From assembly GCA_903902855.1 (NCBI GenBank), contig CAIUWK010000071.1:1-35277 (forward strand): 35,277 bases of DNA, read 5' to 3'. The stretch comes from an uncultured Geobacter sp. (GTDB lineage: Bacteria; Desulfobacterota; Desulfuromonadia; Geobacterales; CAIOGM01). The notes beneath the pieces are model-generated. The model ran no database searches and was not told the origin of the DNA. It was given only the letters and a program-made list of their open reading frames with translations. The position numbers and the translations under genes are program-made. This document shows, in pieces, positions 7,243 to 15,875 of this stretch; position 1 is the stretch's first letter; each line of letters opens with the position of its first letter.

Positions 7243-10200
7243 ATGGCGACCAAAGAGATCAATCCCACGTCACATCGTCGATGGCTTATTTCCCTTCTCC
7301 CCTGGTTGATCCTCGTCGTCGGGGTGGCTATAACCTGGCTGCTGGTGTCGCAGATGCGTCTGCGAGAGAAAGAGATGGAGCAATCGGAGTTCGAACTGCG
7401 CGTGGACGAGATGGTGAGCGGTCTCCAGCACAGGATGACGGCCAACGTTCAGATCCTGCTGGGAGTTTCCGGCCTGTTAATGGGGAGCAGGGAGGTCAGT
7501 CGTGAGGAGTTCCACAGTTATGTGGCGGGACTCCGGCTCTCTGAAAATTATCCAGGCATCCAGGCCATCGGCTACGCCGCCCTGGTGCCGGCCCGGGAGA
7601 AGGCACGTCATATGGCCGCCATTCGAGCTCAGGGATTCCCGGAGTACACCATCCTTCCCCCCGGAAGCCGGGATACCTATTCGTCGGTCATCTACGTGGA
7701 GCCCTTTGACTGGCGCAACAGGCGCGCCTTCGGTTACGACATACTTAGCGACCCGGTGCGCTCCGCGGCCGCCATACGGGCACGGGACGAGAATCGGGCT
7801 GCCATGACCGACAGGGTGATCCTGCGGCAGGAAACCGATAAAGACGTGCAGGCCGGAGTCCTCATCCTGGTGCCGGTCTATCGCTCCGGCGCCCATCCGG
7901 ATACCGTGGCGGAGCGGCGGAGGGTCCTGCGCGGCTGGGTCTACTCGGCTCTGCGGATGAAGAATCTGGTGGGAACATATCTGGAAAATGAATATACCGA
8001 GCTCTCCAAGCGGCTCTCCCTGAAAATCTATTCCGGGGAAACCATAACCGCCGATACGCTCATGTACGAATCGCAGCCGTCTCCAGCGTCTACGGCGGAT
8101 CAACTCTCCTACCTGCGTCATTTCACCATCTCCGGCGCCCGCTGGACCATTCAGGTAACGGCGCTGCCGGCCTACCTGGCCGCCGAGCAGCCGGCTGAAA
8201 CGAGCAGATCGGTCCTGGCCGTCGGCATGTTCCTCTCCTGCCTCCTTGCCGTTGTGGCGTTCACCCTGCTTCGCGCCTATGAGCGAACCACTGCCGCCCT
8301 GGAGGACACTCGTCGCAGCAACCGCTCCCTGGCCGAACGGACCATGGAACTGGCTGAAAGCGAGCAGCGCGTTCGGCTGAAACTGGATGCGCTGCTGGAG
8401 CCGGAAGGGAATCTGGAGCTCCTGGATCTGGCCGATATTGTCGATTGTCCGGCGATTCAGCGGATCATGGTTGATTTTATCCAGCTTACCGGTATGGGAT
8501 TTGCTTTGCTCGATCTGAAGGGGAAGGTGCTGGCGGCCACCGGATGGCAAGATATCTGTTCCAAATTCCACCGGGTTCAGCCGGAATCCGCCCGAAACTG
8601 CCTGGAAAGCGATACCATGTTGTCACAAGGGGTCGAATCGGGCGCCTGCCGCACTTACCGGTGCAAGAACGGCATGTGGGATATCGTCACCCCGATTTTC
8701 GTGGGGGGAAAGCACGTCGGTAATCTGTTTCTCGGCCAGTTTTTCTATGATGATGAACCGCCGGATCGGGAACTGTTTCGGGAACAGGCGCGCCGTTTCG
8801 GTTTCGATGAAGAAAAGTACCTTGCCGCCTATGATCGGGTACCCCGCTGGAGTCGGGATAAGGTGGCGCTGGTGATGCATTTCTATCAGCAGTTTTCGGA
8901 GATGATTTCCCGGCTGAGCCACGGCAATCTCCTCCTGGCGCACACGTTGACCGAACAAAAAAGAGTGGAAGAGGTGCTGCTGGTGGCCAAGGAGCAGGCG
9001 GAAGCGGCCAATCGCGCCAAATCGATCTTCCTGGCGAATATGAGTCATGAAATCCGTACCCCTCTCAACGCTATTCTCGGATTCGCACAGGTGCTGGGAC
9101 GTGATCCCGCTCTGAATCCCTCGCAGTTGGACGGTTTGGCCACCATCCGGCGGAGCGGCGAACACCTGCTGACCCTCATTAATGATATTCTCGACTTGGC
9201 CAAGGTCGAGGCCGGGAGGATGACCTGCCGAATTGTCCCCTTTGACCTTGACCGCTTGATTACAGAGACGGAAGAGTTTTTCCGGCAGCGTGCCCGTGAC
9301 CGGGGGGTTGCCTTGAAAGTGGCATCGTCGGTGCTCTCCCGGTTTGTGGCGGGTGACCAGATGAAGCTGCGTCAGGTTCTCATCAACCTGGTGGGCAACG
9401 CTGTTAAGTTCACCTCAAGAGGCTCTGTGACCCTCGGGGTGGAACCAGTCGACCATGAAGTTATCCGGTTTACCGTAAAAGATACGGGGGAGGGGATTGC
9501 ACCGGAGGAGATGGCGCGACTCTTCGAGCCGTTCAGTCAGACCGCCTGCGGCCGGAATGTTCAGGGTGGGACCGGTCTTGGCCTGGCCTTGAGCACCAAG
9601 TACGTTCAGCTCATGGGGGGGGAGCTGAAAGCTGAAAGCACTCCGGGACGGGGAAGCTGTTTCTTCTTCACCCTTCCGCTCCCGCCGGTGGACGCCACTG
9701 AAACGGCGGCGGCAAAGGTGGAACCTCCGGTAACAGGTCTGGTGCCTGGGCAACCGGTACGCCGGATACTCATTGTGGATGATCAGCCGGACAATCGGGC
9801 GCCCATGAGGGAGCTGCTGGAGGGGCTGAATCCCCAGCCGCCGGTGCTGGAGATCCGGGAGGCGGCCGACGGTGGGGAAGCGGTCACGGCTTGGGAAGAG
9901 TGGCAACCCCACGTCGTCTTCATGGACATGCGGATGCCGGTGCTATCGGGGGAAGAGGCGACTATGCAGATCAAGGCGAAGATGGCGGCTCAGCCGAATG
10001 CGGTGCAGAGCGTCGTGATCGCTCTCACCGCCAGCGCCTACGAAGAAAACCGCAATCACTCTCTTGCCTGCGGCTGTGACGGATTCCTCCGCAAACCGTT
10101 TCTTGCGGAGGAGATCTTTGCTCTACTGGAATGTCTGGCCGCTCTCCGATTCACCCGGTCAGCCGCACTGCCGGTCAGTGCCCCCTTGTTATCACCCGAA

Positions 10201-10419
10201 GAGTTGTCTCTTCGGCTGGCCGTTTTTTCCCCAGGATGGCGCGCCGATCTTGAGTCAGCGGTTACTCTGGGAGATTTCAACAGGATCACCGTTCTTCTGG
10301 AGCAGATCCGTGACCAAGACACCGCGTTTTACCGGCAGTTGGCACCGTGGGCGTATCGCTACGACCTGAATCAGTTTTCACGCTTGCTGGAGCGGGACGG
10401 GCGCTCCTGTAGAGAGTAG
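7243..10419 (+). CDS. CHASE-PocR hybrid sensor histidine kinase/response regulator
   Basis: The product has 1058 residues. In order: TM1 at about 15-36; a periplasmic CHASE-type sensor of about 280 residues (GIQAIGYAALVP, then a long YVEPFDWRNRRAFGYD stretch); TM2 at about 323-346; a short coiled coil; a PocR sensor domain at about 395-555 with its spaced cysteines (CSKF, ARNC, GACRTYRC) and the GNLFLGQFFYDD end; a HisKA dimerisation domain with phospho-acceptor His602 in MSHEIRTPLN; a HATPase domain with VGNAVKF, DTGEGI and GGTGLGLAL boxes; a receiver domain with phospho-acceptor Asp895 in VFMDMRMP; and a tail of about 100 residues resembling no domain I can name. It pairs an outside ligand sensor with an inside one. 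No partner regulator is adjacent, so the target is unknown. ATG 7243 is preceded by GGGGAG. Confidence 0.88.
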   Translation: MATKEINPTSHRRWLISLLPWLILVVGVAITWLLVSQMRLREKEMEQSEFELRVDEMVSGLQHRMTANVQILLGVSGLLMGSREVSREEFHSYVAGLRLSENYPGIQAIGYAALVPAREKARHMAAIRAQGFPEYTILPPGSRDTYSSVIYVEPFDWRNRRAFGYDILSDPVRSAAAIRARDENRAAMTDRVILRQETDKDVQAGVLILVPVYRSGAHPDTVAERRRVLRGWVYSALRMKNLVGTYLENEYTELSKRLSLKIYSGETITADTLMYESQPSPASTADQLSYLRHFTISGARWTIQVTALPAYLAAEQPAETSRSVLAVGMFLSCLLAVVAFTLLRAYERTTAALEDTRRSNRSLAERTMELAESEQRVRLKLDALLEPEGNLELLDLADIVDCPAIQRIMVDFIQLTGMGFALLDLKGKVLAATGWQDICSKFHRVQPESARNCLESDTMLSQGVESGACRTYRCKNGMWDIVTPIFVGGKHVGNLFLGQFFYDDEPPDRELFREQARRFGFDEEKYLAAYDRVPRWSRDKVALVMHFYQQFSEMISRLSHGNLLLAHTLTEQKRVEEVLLVAKEQAEAANRAKSIFLANMSHEIRTPLNAILGFAQVLGRDPALNPSQLDGLATIRRSGEHLLTLINDILDLAKVEAGRMTCRIVPFDLDRLITETEEFFRQRARDRGVALKVASSVLSRFVAGDQMKLRQVLINLVGNAVKFTSRGSVTLGVEPVDHEVIRFTVKDTGEGIAPEEMARLFEPFSQTACGRNVQGGTGLGLALSTKYVQLMGGELKAESTPGRGSCFFFTLPLPPVDATETAAAKVEPPVTGLVPGQPVRRILIVDDQPDNRAPMRELLEGLNPQPPVLEIREAADGGEAVTAWEEWQPHVVFMDMRMPVLSGEEATMQIKAKMAAQPNAVQSVVIALTASAYEENRNHSLACGCDGFLRKPFLAEEIFALLECLAALRFTRSAALPVSAPLLSPEELSLRLAVFSPGWRADLESAVTLGDFNRITVLLEQIRDQDTAFYRQLAPWAYRYDLNQFSRLLERDGRSCRE

Positions 10420-10468
10420 TCCGGCCTCTGTTGCTCACAGCACTTCGGGTGAACCTTACCACCCCCGG

Positions 10469-10536
10469 CCCCTCCTAAAATAGGAGGGGAGCAACACTCC
10501 CCCTCCTTGGCTAAGGAGGGGGTTGGGGGGGGGGGG
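10469..10536. repeat. Twin palindromes and a 12-G run
   Basis: Two adjacent perfect hairpins, at 10469-10489 (9-bp stem, AAA loop) and 10499-10522 (10-bp stem, GGCT loop), share the CCCCTCCT core. They are followed by a run of 12 G at 10525-10536. The pair looks like a REP-type intergenic element between convergent genes. The G-run is a likely spot for length variation or sequencing error. Confidence 0.7.
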
Positions 10537-10587
10537 CGACAAAGGGAGCTATGGTGACCGAGGTGCAGGAAAGCTGAATAGTTACGA

Positions 10588-10616
10588 AAAAGCCCCGGAA
10601 AATATCCGGGGCTTTT
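10588..10616. terminator. Bidirectional terminator between kinase and cydB
   Basis: The stem AAAAGCCCCGG pairs with CCGGGGCTTTT around a seven-base loop. A-runs on one side and T-runs on the other let it serve both convergent transcripts, the kinase on plus and cydAB on minus. Confidence 0.85.
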
Positions 10617-10658
10617 AGCATTAAGTCTGCGATAAAATTAAGCTCGTAGTTCTATTTC

Positions 10659-11687
10659 TCAGTACGCCTGCTTGTCCGCCAGCACCTCTTCTTCCCTCAC
10701 CGGTGCCCGGAAGATCCGATAGATCCAGATCTTGTAACCGATGATGATCGGGATGAAGACGGCCACCACAATAAGCATGAGCTTCAGGGTGTAGGGGCTG
10801 GAGGAGGAGTTGTAGAGGGTCAGGCTGGAGGCCGGATCGATGCTTGACGGGATCAGGTTGGGAAAGAGCCCGGTGATGGCGGTGGCCACCACCATAAGGA
10901 TGGTCAGGCTGGAGGCGGTAAAGGCCGCCAAAGGTTTCCCCTGGGCAGAGAAGAGTCTGATGGCCAGGAGAGCAGCTACGGCCAGGAGCGGCACCACCAT
11001 GAGCGGGGGGTGCGCCAGGTAGTTGACGTAGAGGCTGGTGGCGAAATTCGTGTAGACCAGGAAGGCCACCGCCACCACGAGGAGGATCGGCCAGAGATTG
11101 TTGGCGGTGGACTGGGAGCGTTTGCTCAGCTGGCCGGTGGTTTTCACCGTCAAGTAGAGGGCGCCGTGAACCATGAAGAGAGAGACGAAGAGGAGTCCGG
11201 TGAGCAGACCATAGGGGTTGAGCAGGCTCAGGAGCGAGCCGTGGTACCCGGCTGAATCCATGGGGAGCCCTTCGAAGATATTGCCGAAGGCGACGCCGAA
11301 GAGAAGCGCGGGGAGGAAGTTCCCCACCATGATGGCGCTGTCCCACCCTTTTTTCCAGGTGGGGTGATCCTCCTTGCTCCGGAATTCGTAGGAGACCCCC
11401 CGGACGATGAGGGCGCAGAGGAGGATGAAGAGCGCCGAGTAGAGGTAGCTGAACATCAGGGCATAGGTGGTGGGAAAGGCTGCGAAGGTCACCCCGCCGG
11501 CGGTGACGAGCCAGACCTCGTTCCCCTCCCAGATGGGGCCGATGGTGTTGATCATGACCCGCTTGTCACCGTCGCTCTTGCCGATGAGATTGTGCAGCAT
11601 GCCGGCACCCATGACGAAACCGTCCAGCATGAAATAAACTCCCCAAAGAACTCCCCAGAGAATGAACCAGGTTATCTGAAGTTCCAT
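10659..11687 (-). CDS. cydB: Cytochrome bd oxidase subunit II
   Basis: The product has 342 residues and about eight or nine transmembrane segments. The N-terminus carries the CydB hallmarks FILWGVLWGVYFMLDGFVMGAGML and GPIWEGNEVWLVTAGG. With CydA it forms the quinol:oxygen oxidoreductase that reduces O2 to water without pumping protons. The start ATG, behind AGGAGG, is one base after the cydA stop codon, so the two are co-translated. In an otherwise anaerobic gene set it most likely serves oxygen removal and survival under traces of air. The bidirectional terminator downstream ends the unit. Confidence 0.95.
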   Translation of the reverse strand: MELQITWFILWGVLWGVYFMLDGFVMGAGMLHNLIGKSDGDKRVMINTIGPIWEGNEVWLVTAGGVTFAAFPTTYALMFSYLYSALFILLCALIVRGVSYEFRSKEDHPTWKKGWDSAIMVGNFLPALLFGVAFGNIFEGLPMDSAGYHGSLLSLLNPYGLLTGLLFVSLFMVHGALYLTVKTTGQLSKRSQSTANNLWPILLVVAVAFLVYTNFATSLYVNYLAHPPLMVVPLLAVAALLAIRLFSAQGKPLAAFTASSLTILMVVATAITGLFPNLIPSSIDPASSLTLYNSSSSPYTLKLMLIVVAVFIPIIIGYKIWIYRIFRAPVREEEVLADKQAY

Positions 11688-11688
11688 C

Positions 11689-13038
11689 TTAAGCCTCCTG
11701 TCCGCGTGGTTTGATCATGGAAGAGATGTCGTTGTCCGGTCCCTTGCGGGCGAATTTCGCCAGCAGATAGATATCGATCACCCCCAGGAAGCCGTAGAGG
11801 AGGGTAAAGCCGATGAGGGAGCCGACGACCTGGGAGAGGCTGACGGACTTGGATACCCCGTCGGAGGTCTTCATGATCCCGTAGACGATCCATGGTTGCC
11901 GTCCCACCTCGGCCACCACCCAGCCGAGAAAGTTGGCCAGGTAGGGAAGGGGGAGCGAGTAGAGGAGGAGGGTGAGGAAGAGCCGCTGTTTCTGGATGTT
12001 ACCCCACCGGGAGAGAATCATCGCCACCAGTGACGCCAGGATGAAGTAGGTCCCCAGACCGGCCATGAGTCGGAAGCTGATAAACGTGGGGAGGACCGGC
12101 GGTCGCAGTTCCGGCGGAAACTCCTTTAGTCCCTTGACCAGGGCGTTGGGGTCATGGAAGGCCAAGATGCTCACCGCATTGGGGACGCAGACCCCTTCCA
12201 CACTGTTGCATTCGTTGGGGGGATCGGGGAGAAGGAGCAGGTTCATCCCCACCCCCCGCTTGCTTTCCCAGATCGACTCCATGGCGGCGAATTTGGTGGG
12301 CTGTACCTTGGCCACCTCCACCGCGGACATGTCGCCGAAGATCCCCACGGCTATGGTGGCAAAGAAGCCGAAGGTGGCGGCTATCCGGAAGGAACGGAGG
12401 AAAAAATCGGTCTCATTCTTGCGCAGCAGATGCCAGGCCGAAACCCCCATGACGAAGAATGCCGCCACCGTGTACCCGGAGGTCAACTGGTGGCCGAACT
12501 TGAGGAGACCGTCGGGATTGGTGATCATCGCCATGAAATCAACCATCTCGGCCCGGCCGTTGCGGAGAACATATCCCACCGGATGCTGCATCCAGCCGTT
12601 GGCCAGCAGTATCCAGAGGGCGGAGAGGTTGGTGGCAAGAGCAACCAGCCAGATGGAAAGAGCGTGGACTTTTTTCGATACCTTGTTCCAGCCGAAGATC
12701 CAGAGGCCGATGAAGACCGATTCCAGGAAGAAAGCCACCGTCGCTTCAATGGCCAGGGGGGCGCCGAAGATATCCCCTACGTAACGGGAGTATTCAGCCC
12801 AGTTCATGCCGAATTGGAACTCCATGGTGATGCCGGTGACCACCCCCAGAGCGAAGTTGATGAGGAAGAGCTTCCCCCAGAACTTGGTCATCTTCAGGTA
12901 CATCGTGTCGCCGGTAATAACGTAGCGCGTCTCCATGTACGCGGTTAGAATGGAGAGGCCGAGGGTCAGCGGTACGAAGATGAAGTGAAACATGCTCGTG
13001 ATCGCAAACTGCAGCCTGCTCAAGGTCAGGACATCCAT
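11689..13038 (-). CDS. cydA: Cytochrome bd oxidase subunit I
   Basis: The product has 449 residues. Expected ligands are present: His18 and His183 and Met325 for hemes b595 and b558, Glu98 and Glu106 in the heme region, and the GRQPW signature at 379-383. It is shorter than the roughly 520-residue E. coli protein because the quinol-binding Q-loop is of the short type. Within that loop, Cys277 and Cys284 lie in PPNECNSVEGVCVPN and could pair as a periplasmic disulfide. It is the first gene of cydAB, with a well-spaced sigma-70 promoter upstream and GGAGG before the start. Confidence 0.95.
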   Translation of the reverse strand: MDVLTLSRLQFAITSMFHFIFVPLTLGLSILTAYMETRYVITGDTMYLKMTKFWGKLFLINFALGVVTGITMEFQFGMNWAEYSRYVGDIFGAPLAIEATVAFFLESVFIGLWIFGWNKVSKKVHALSIWLVALATNLSALWILLANGWMQHPVGYVLRNGRAEMVDFMAMITNPDGLLKFGHQLTSGYTVAAFFVMGVSAWHLLRKNETDFFLRSFRIAATFGFFATIAVGIFGDMSAVEVAKVQPTKFAAMESIWESKRGVGMNLLLLPDPPNECNSVEGVCVPNAVSILAFHDPNALVKGLKEFPPELRPPVLPTFISFRLMAGLGTYFILASLVAMILSRWGNIQKQRLFLTLLLYSLPLPYLANFLGWVVAEVGRQPWIVYGIMKTSDGVSKSVSLSQVVGSLIGFTLLYGFLGVIDIYLLAKFARKGPDNDISSMIKPRGQEA

Positions 13039-13100
13039 CTGTTTTTCCTCCGGTGGTGTGTGATCGGGGTAATCAGTCGTGCAAAACGACCGTTTCAGTC

Positions 13101-13129
13101 TTTTTACGGTGCGTAGCGAAGTTTGTCAA
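13101..13129 (-). promoter_or_regulatory. Sigma-70 promoter of cydAB
   Basis: On the minus strand, TTGACA (13124-13129) and TAAAAA (13101-13106) are separated by exactly 17 bases, about 65 bases before the cydA start. A short palindrome at 13076-13090 (GTCGT/ACGAC arms) overlaps or follows the expected transcription start and could be an operator; that part is a guess. Confidence 0.65.
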
Positions 13130-13148
13130 TAATGAATTGACTCCGGGG

Positions 13149-13188
13149 GGCGATCTCTCCGGTGCCGTGTCTGCTCCCGGAGATCGCC
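13149..13188 (-). terminator. Hairpin after the hemerythrin gene
   Basis: GGCGATCTCTCCGG pairs with CCGGAGATCGCC with a two-base bulge, just beyond the bacteriohemerythrin stop codon and upstream of the cydAB promoter. No T-run follows on the minus strand, so termination strength is uncertain. Confidence 0.4.
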
Positions 13189-13197
13189 GGACCGTCT

Positions 13198-13581
13198 TCA
13201 GGGCAAAATTTTCTTGTCCTCGATCATGATATGCTGCAGTATCCAATTGCTGAGAAATTCTATGAGTTCTTTGGAGCGCTCTGTTTGGTCAAGTTCCAAC
13301 AGCTCTTTAAGATGTGTCAGCTTCTGAGTGAATAGTCTATGTTCTTGGGTGTGTCGGTAAATTTCGGTGAAGCCCACTTCCGCCATGAGTCGTTCTTCTT
13401 CCAGGAAGTGATAGTTGGCATAGGACCATAATCGTTCCACCGCAATGATGTACGAACGCTCGTCGTCTTTACCGGTAACATCATGCTGCAGTCTGTTCAA
13501 AATGGAGAATAATTTTTTGTGCTGACTGTTGATGACCTGGTTGTTTATGGCATACATCTCAGACCAGTCAATACGAGGCAT
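13198..13581 (-). CDS. Bacteriohemerythrin
   Basis: The product has 127 residues, the normal size of a single-domain hemerythrin. All seven di-iron ligands are in the canonical places: His21, His58, Glu62, His77, His81, His117 and Asp122, in the contexts NSQH, NYHFLEEE, HTQEH and QHIMIED. It binds O2 reversibly at a non-heme di-iron centre. Known roles of such proteins are oxygen storage, delivery or sensing. Its position directly upstream of cydAB on the same strand suggests a link to oxygen handling, although a separate promoter and a hairpin lie between them. Confidence 0.92.
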   Translation of the reverse strand: MPRIDWSEMYAINNQVINSQHKKLFSILNRLQHDVTGKDDERSYIIAVERLWSYANYHFLEEERLMAEVGFTEIYRHTQEHRLFTQKLTHLKELLELDQTERSKELIEFLSNWILQHIMIEDKKILP

Positions 13582-13656
13582 GCAGTAAATCCTTATGATA
13601 ACTCAGGCTGCTTCGGCCTTGAGAAGTTGCAGTGACGCACCAACGGCAGACCTTAC

Positions 13657-14652
13657 TTACGGTTGCGCCTGCTCCGTCTCCGTACCAAAAGCGGCAGCTC
13701 GGCGTTGTCCTTCCGCCACCTGCGCCGGGGTCATCTTCCCCTGGAGTGCGTCCCGTGCCCCCCTGGCGTCACTGTTCCCCTGTGCCGCTGCCAGGTTCCA
13801 CCACTGGTAGGCCGCTATGTAGTCCTGGGGAACGCCCGATCCCTTCTCGTAGAGGGCGCCCAGGCTGTTCTGGGCCTTGTCGTACCCCTGCTCTGCCGCA
13901 CGCTGAAACCAGGCGGCGGCTTCCCGAAAATCCTGCTGGACCCCTTTTCCCCCCTGGAGGTAGAGAGTGCCCAGGTCGTACTGGGCAAGGTGATCACCCT
14001 GCTCCGCCGCTTGCCGGAACCATCGGGCAGCCTCGGAGTAACTCTGGGGAACCCCCATTCCCTGGCTGTACATGACTCCCATGGCCTGTTGGGCGGTGGG
14101 ATTGTTCTGCCTCCCTGCCATCTGAAGCCACTGCTGTGCCTTGCGATAATCTTTTTTCAGGCACTCGCCATTACTGTACAGTATCCCCAGATTTGCCTGG
14201 GCTACATCATTTCCCTTGGCAGCCGCCTGTTCAAACCACTTTACCGCTTCACCGCAATCCTTTTTCAGGCAGTCGCCGTCATGATACATGAAGCCCAGAT
14301 TGGTCTGAGCCTGGGTATTCCCCTGTTTGGCGGCGCGTTGGTACCAGGTAACGGCCTCCTTGCACTCTTTCTGGACTCCCCCCTCGCCATACTGATATTT
14401 AGCGCCAAGCTCGAATTGGGCCGCGCTGTTCCCGTTTTTGGCGGCAAGGCGGTACCACTCCATCGCCTCCTCGGGGTCAGCCGGCACCTCTTCACCCAGC
14501 TCATACTGACGTCCCAATTCGTACTGGGCCTGCACGTCACCTGCATCGGCCCGGGCGCGCAGTGCGAAGAAATCCGTGGCGTACAAGGGGAGGGGGAGGG
14601 TGAGGCAGAGGAGCAGGGCGCAGGGGATGATCCGGAGCGGATTGAAATGCAT
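13657..14652 (-). CDS. Exported Sel1-like repeat protein
   Basis: The product has 331 residues with a Sec signal peptide (about residues 1-25, ending near LYA-T). It is followed by seven consecutive Sel1-type TPR repeats of about 36 residues, each of the form G(N/D)xxAQxxLGxxYxxG...A..W(Y/F)..AA, and a shorter C-terminal cap. Repeats three and four share the odd insert G(D/E)CLKKD, and Cys residues recur at the same repeat position, which points to recent internal duplication. Sel1 arrays are scaffolds for protein-protein contacts; the partner is unknown. A good AAAGGA site precedes the start. It reads with the hemerythrin gene (75-base gap), but a shared transcript is not proven. Confidence 0.88.
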   Translation of the reverse strand: MHFNPLRIIPCALLLCLTLPLPLYATDFFALRARADAGDVQAQYELGRQYELGEEVPADPEEAMEWYRLAAKNGNSAAQFELGAKYQYGEGGVQKECKEAVTWYQRAAKQGNTQAQTNLGFMYHDGDCLKKDCGEAVKWFEQAAAKGNDVAQANLGILYSNGECLKKDYRKAQQWLQMAGRQNNPTAQQAMGVMYSQGMGVPQSYSEAARWFRQAAEQGDHLAQYDLGTLYLQGGKGVQQDFREAAAWFQRAAEQGYDKAQNSLGALYEKGSGVPQDYIAAYQWWNLAAAQGNSDARGARDALQGKMTPAQVAEGQRRAAAFGTETEQAQP

Positions 14653-14700
14653 GGCTGTTTCCTTTGGCTGGGAACCTGAGCTTGCCGGCTCAAGAGAGCT

Positions 14701-15102
14701 CTACGTTCGAGAAATCAGTTCAACGATTGCCTGCTTCAGGCTCTCTTCGGTGGTGTCGGCGGTGTTGGCCGATAACGTGGGACCACCGGTGAAAGAGGCA
14801 TCCAGGGCAAAATACATGATGTTGTTTTCAAAGGCTCTCAGCTTTATGTGTAACCGTTGCGGTAACAGTTCCAACCCTTTACCGCGGCGCGTTATCCCCC
14901 AGAAAAATACATCAGGCAAGGTTTCTATCTTGTATTTATTGAAGAACGAAAGTTTTCCATACCATTCGTTTCCCAGTTCCTTGAGTAACCCAACGACCAT
15001 GGAGTTCAGTCTGAGGTATTCATTGCGGCACTGGAGTGAGAACTCTTTCTCCAGGTTCCCCGCTTCCTGCACTTGATTTTTCAACTCCTTAACCCATGAC
15101 AT
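14701..15102 (-). CDS. Protein of unknown function
   Basis: I do not recognise a family. From ATG 15102 the product is 133 residues, cytosolic, with a charged helical N-terminal half (residues 1-45, possibly coiled) and a mixed C-terminal half with FFWGITRRGKG and the MYFALDASFTGGPT stretch. ATG 15102 is favoured over ATG 15135 because GGGAGAG lies just before it, while the longer form has no ribosome binding site. It sits 48 bases upstream of the Sel1-repeat gene on the same strand. Confidence 0.55.
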   Translation of the reverse strand: MSWVKELKNQVQEAGNLEKEFSLQCRNEYLRLNSMVVGLLKELGNEWYGKLSFFNKYKIETLPDVFFWGITRRGKGLELLPQRLHIKLRAFENNIMYFALDASFTGGPTLSANTADTTEESLKQAIVELISRT

Positions 15103-15332
15103 GGTCTCTCCCGGCGCTGCATGATTTGTCTGCATGGTAAGGTACGGAATTTTAGAAAGTATCTTTGAACAGAGTACTCATGTTCAAGAGCAATTTGCGA
15201 TAACCTACCATATTAACCCCAGAGTCTCAACCGGTTATATGGAGAAGCTCCAGAGGTGCGAGTCGTTGTGCGATGCCGGCGCGAGATCCGCTATACAGAA
15301 GGTGTCGACCATGGTACAAGGGATTGGTTCGG

Positions 15333-15809
15333 CTAGAGGGGGGGGAGGGGGATCAGGCGTGCCGATACAGTCCCCTCCTCCAGGGTCACCAGGGCGAAGG
15401 TGGGTGACGGGGTTCCCTTCTGGAGTGTGCCGGGGTTGACGAAGAGTCTCCCGTCGATGCTCCGGATCAGTGGCGTGTGGGTATGTCCGAACAGGACCAC
15501 CTCCGCCCCGATCCGGTGGGCATGTTCCCCCAGGCGTGTCGTGCCCGACTTGACGCCGTAGGCGTCACCATGGCAGAGCAAAAACGGTACGCCGTCGAAA
15601 CGGAGGAAGAGTTCGCGGGGGAGGCGGGCTCCCACGTCGCAGTTGCCGGGGACCCGGATGATCTTGCAGGAGAGGGCTCCCTGCAGGGGGAGCGTATCTT
15701 CACAGAAGTCTCCCAGATGGATGACGACATCCGCTCCGGCAATCATCTCCACGGCCCGGAGTGCCGCCGGGTAGTTGCCGTGGGTATCGGATATGACGAC
15801 CAGCTTCAT
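15333..15809 (-). CDS. YfcE/MJ0936-like metallophosphoesterase
   Basis: The product has 158 residues, the typical size of the small calcineurin-like family. All metal-binding blocks are present: SDTHGN near the N-terminus, HLGDFCED, GNCD, LLCHGD and FGHTHTP. Family members are two-metal phosphodiesterases; the natural substrate is usually unknown. The frame is open further upstream, but ATG 15809 with AAGGA in front matches the family N-terminus MKLVVISDTHGN. It is divergent from sppA, sharing a 66-base intergenic space. Confidence 0.88.
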   Translation of the reverse strand: MKLVVISDTHGNYPAALRAVEMIAGADVVIHLGDFCEDTLPLQGALSCKIIRVPGNCDVGARLPRELFLRFDGVPFLLCHGDAYGVKSGTTRLGEHAHRIGAEVVLFGHTHTPLIRSIDGRLFVNPGTLQKGTPSPTFALVTLEEGTVSARLIPLPPL

Positions 15810-15875
15810 AGGGTATCCTTGCGTGAAGTGCCGCGGAGTATACCCTGAAGGGGCGCCGAGGGGAAGGGGGTTGCG

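Noticed and set aside
15134-15439. Plus-strand ORF of 101 codons between the unknown gene and the phosphoesterase.
   Set aside because: It has no ribosome site, runs antisense into the phosphoesterase, and ends in a low-complexity Gly/Pro-rich translation.
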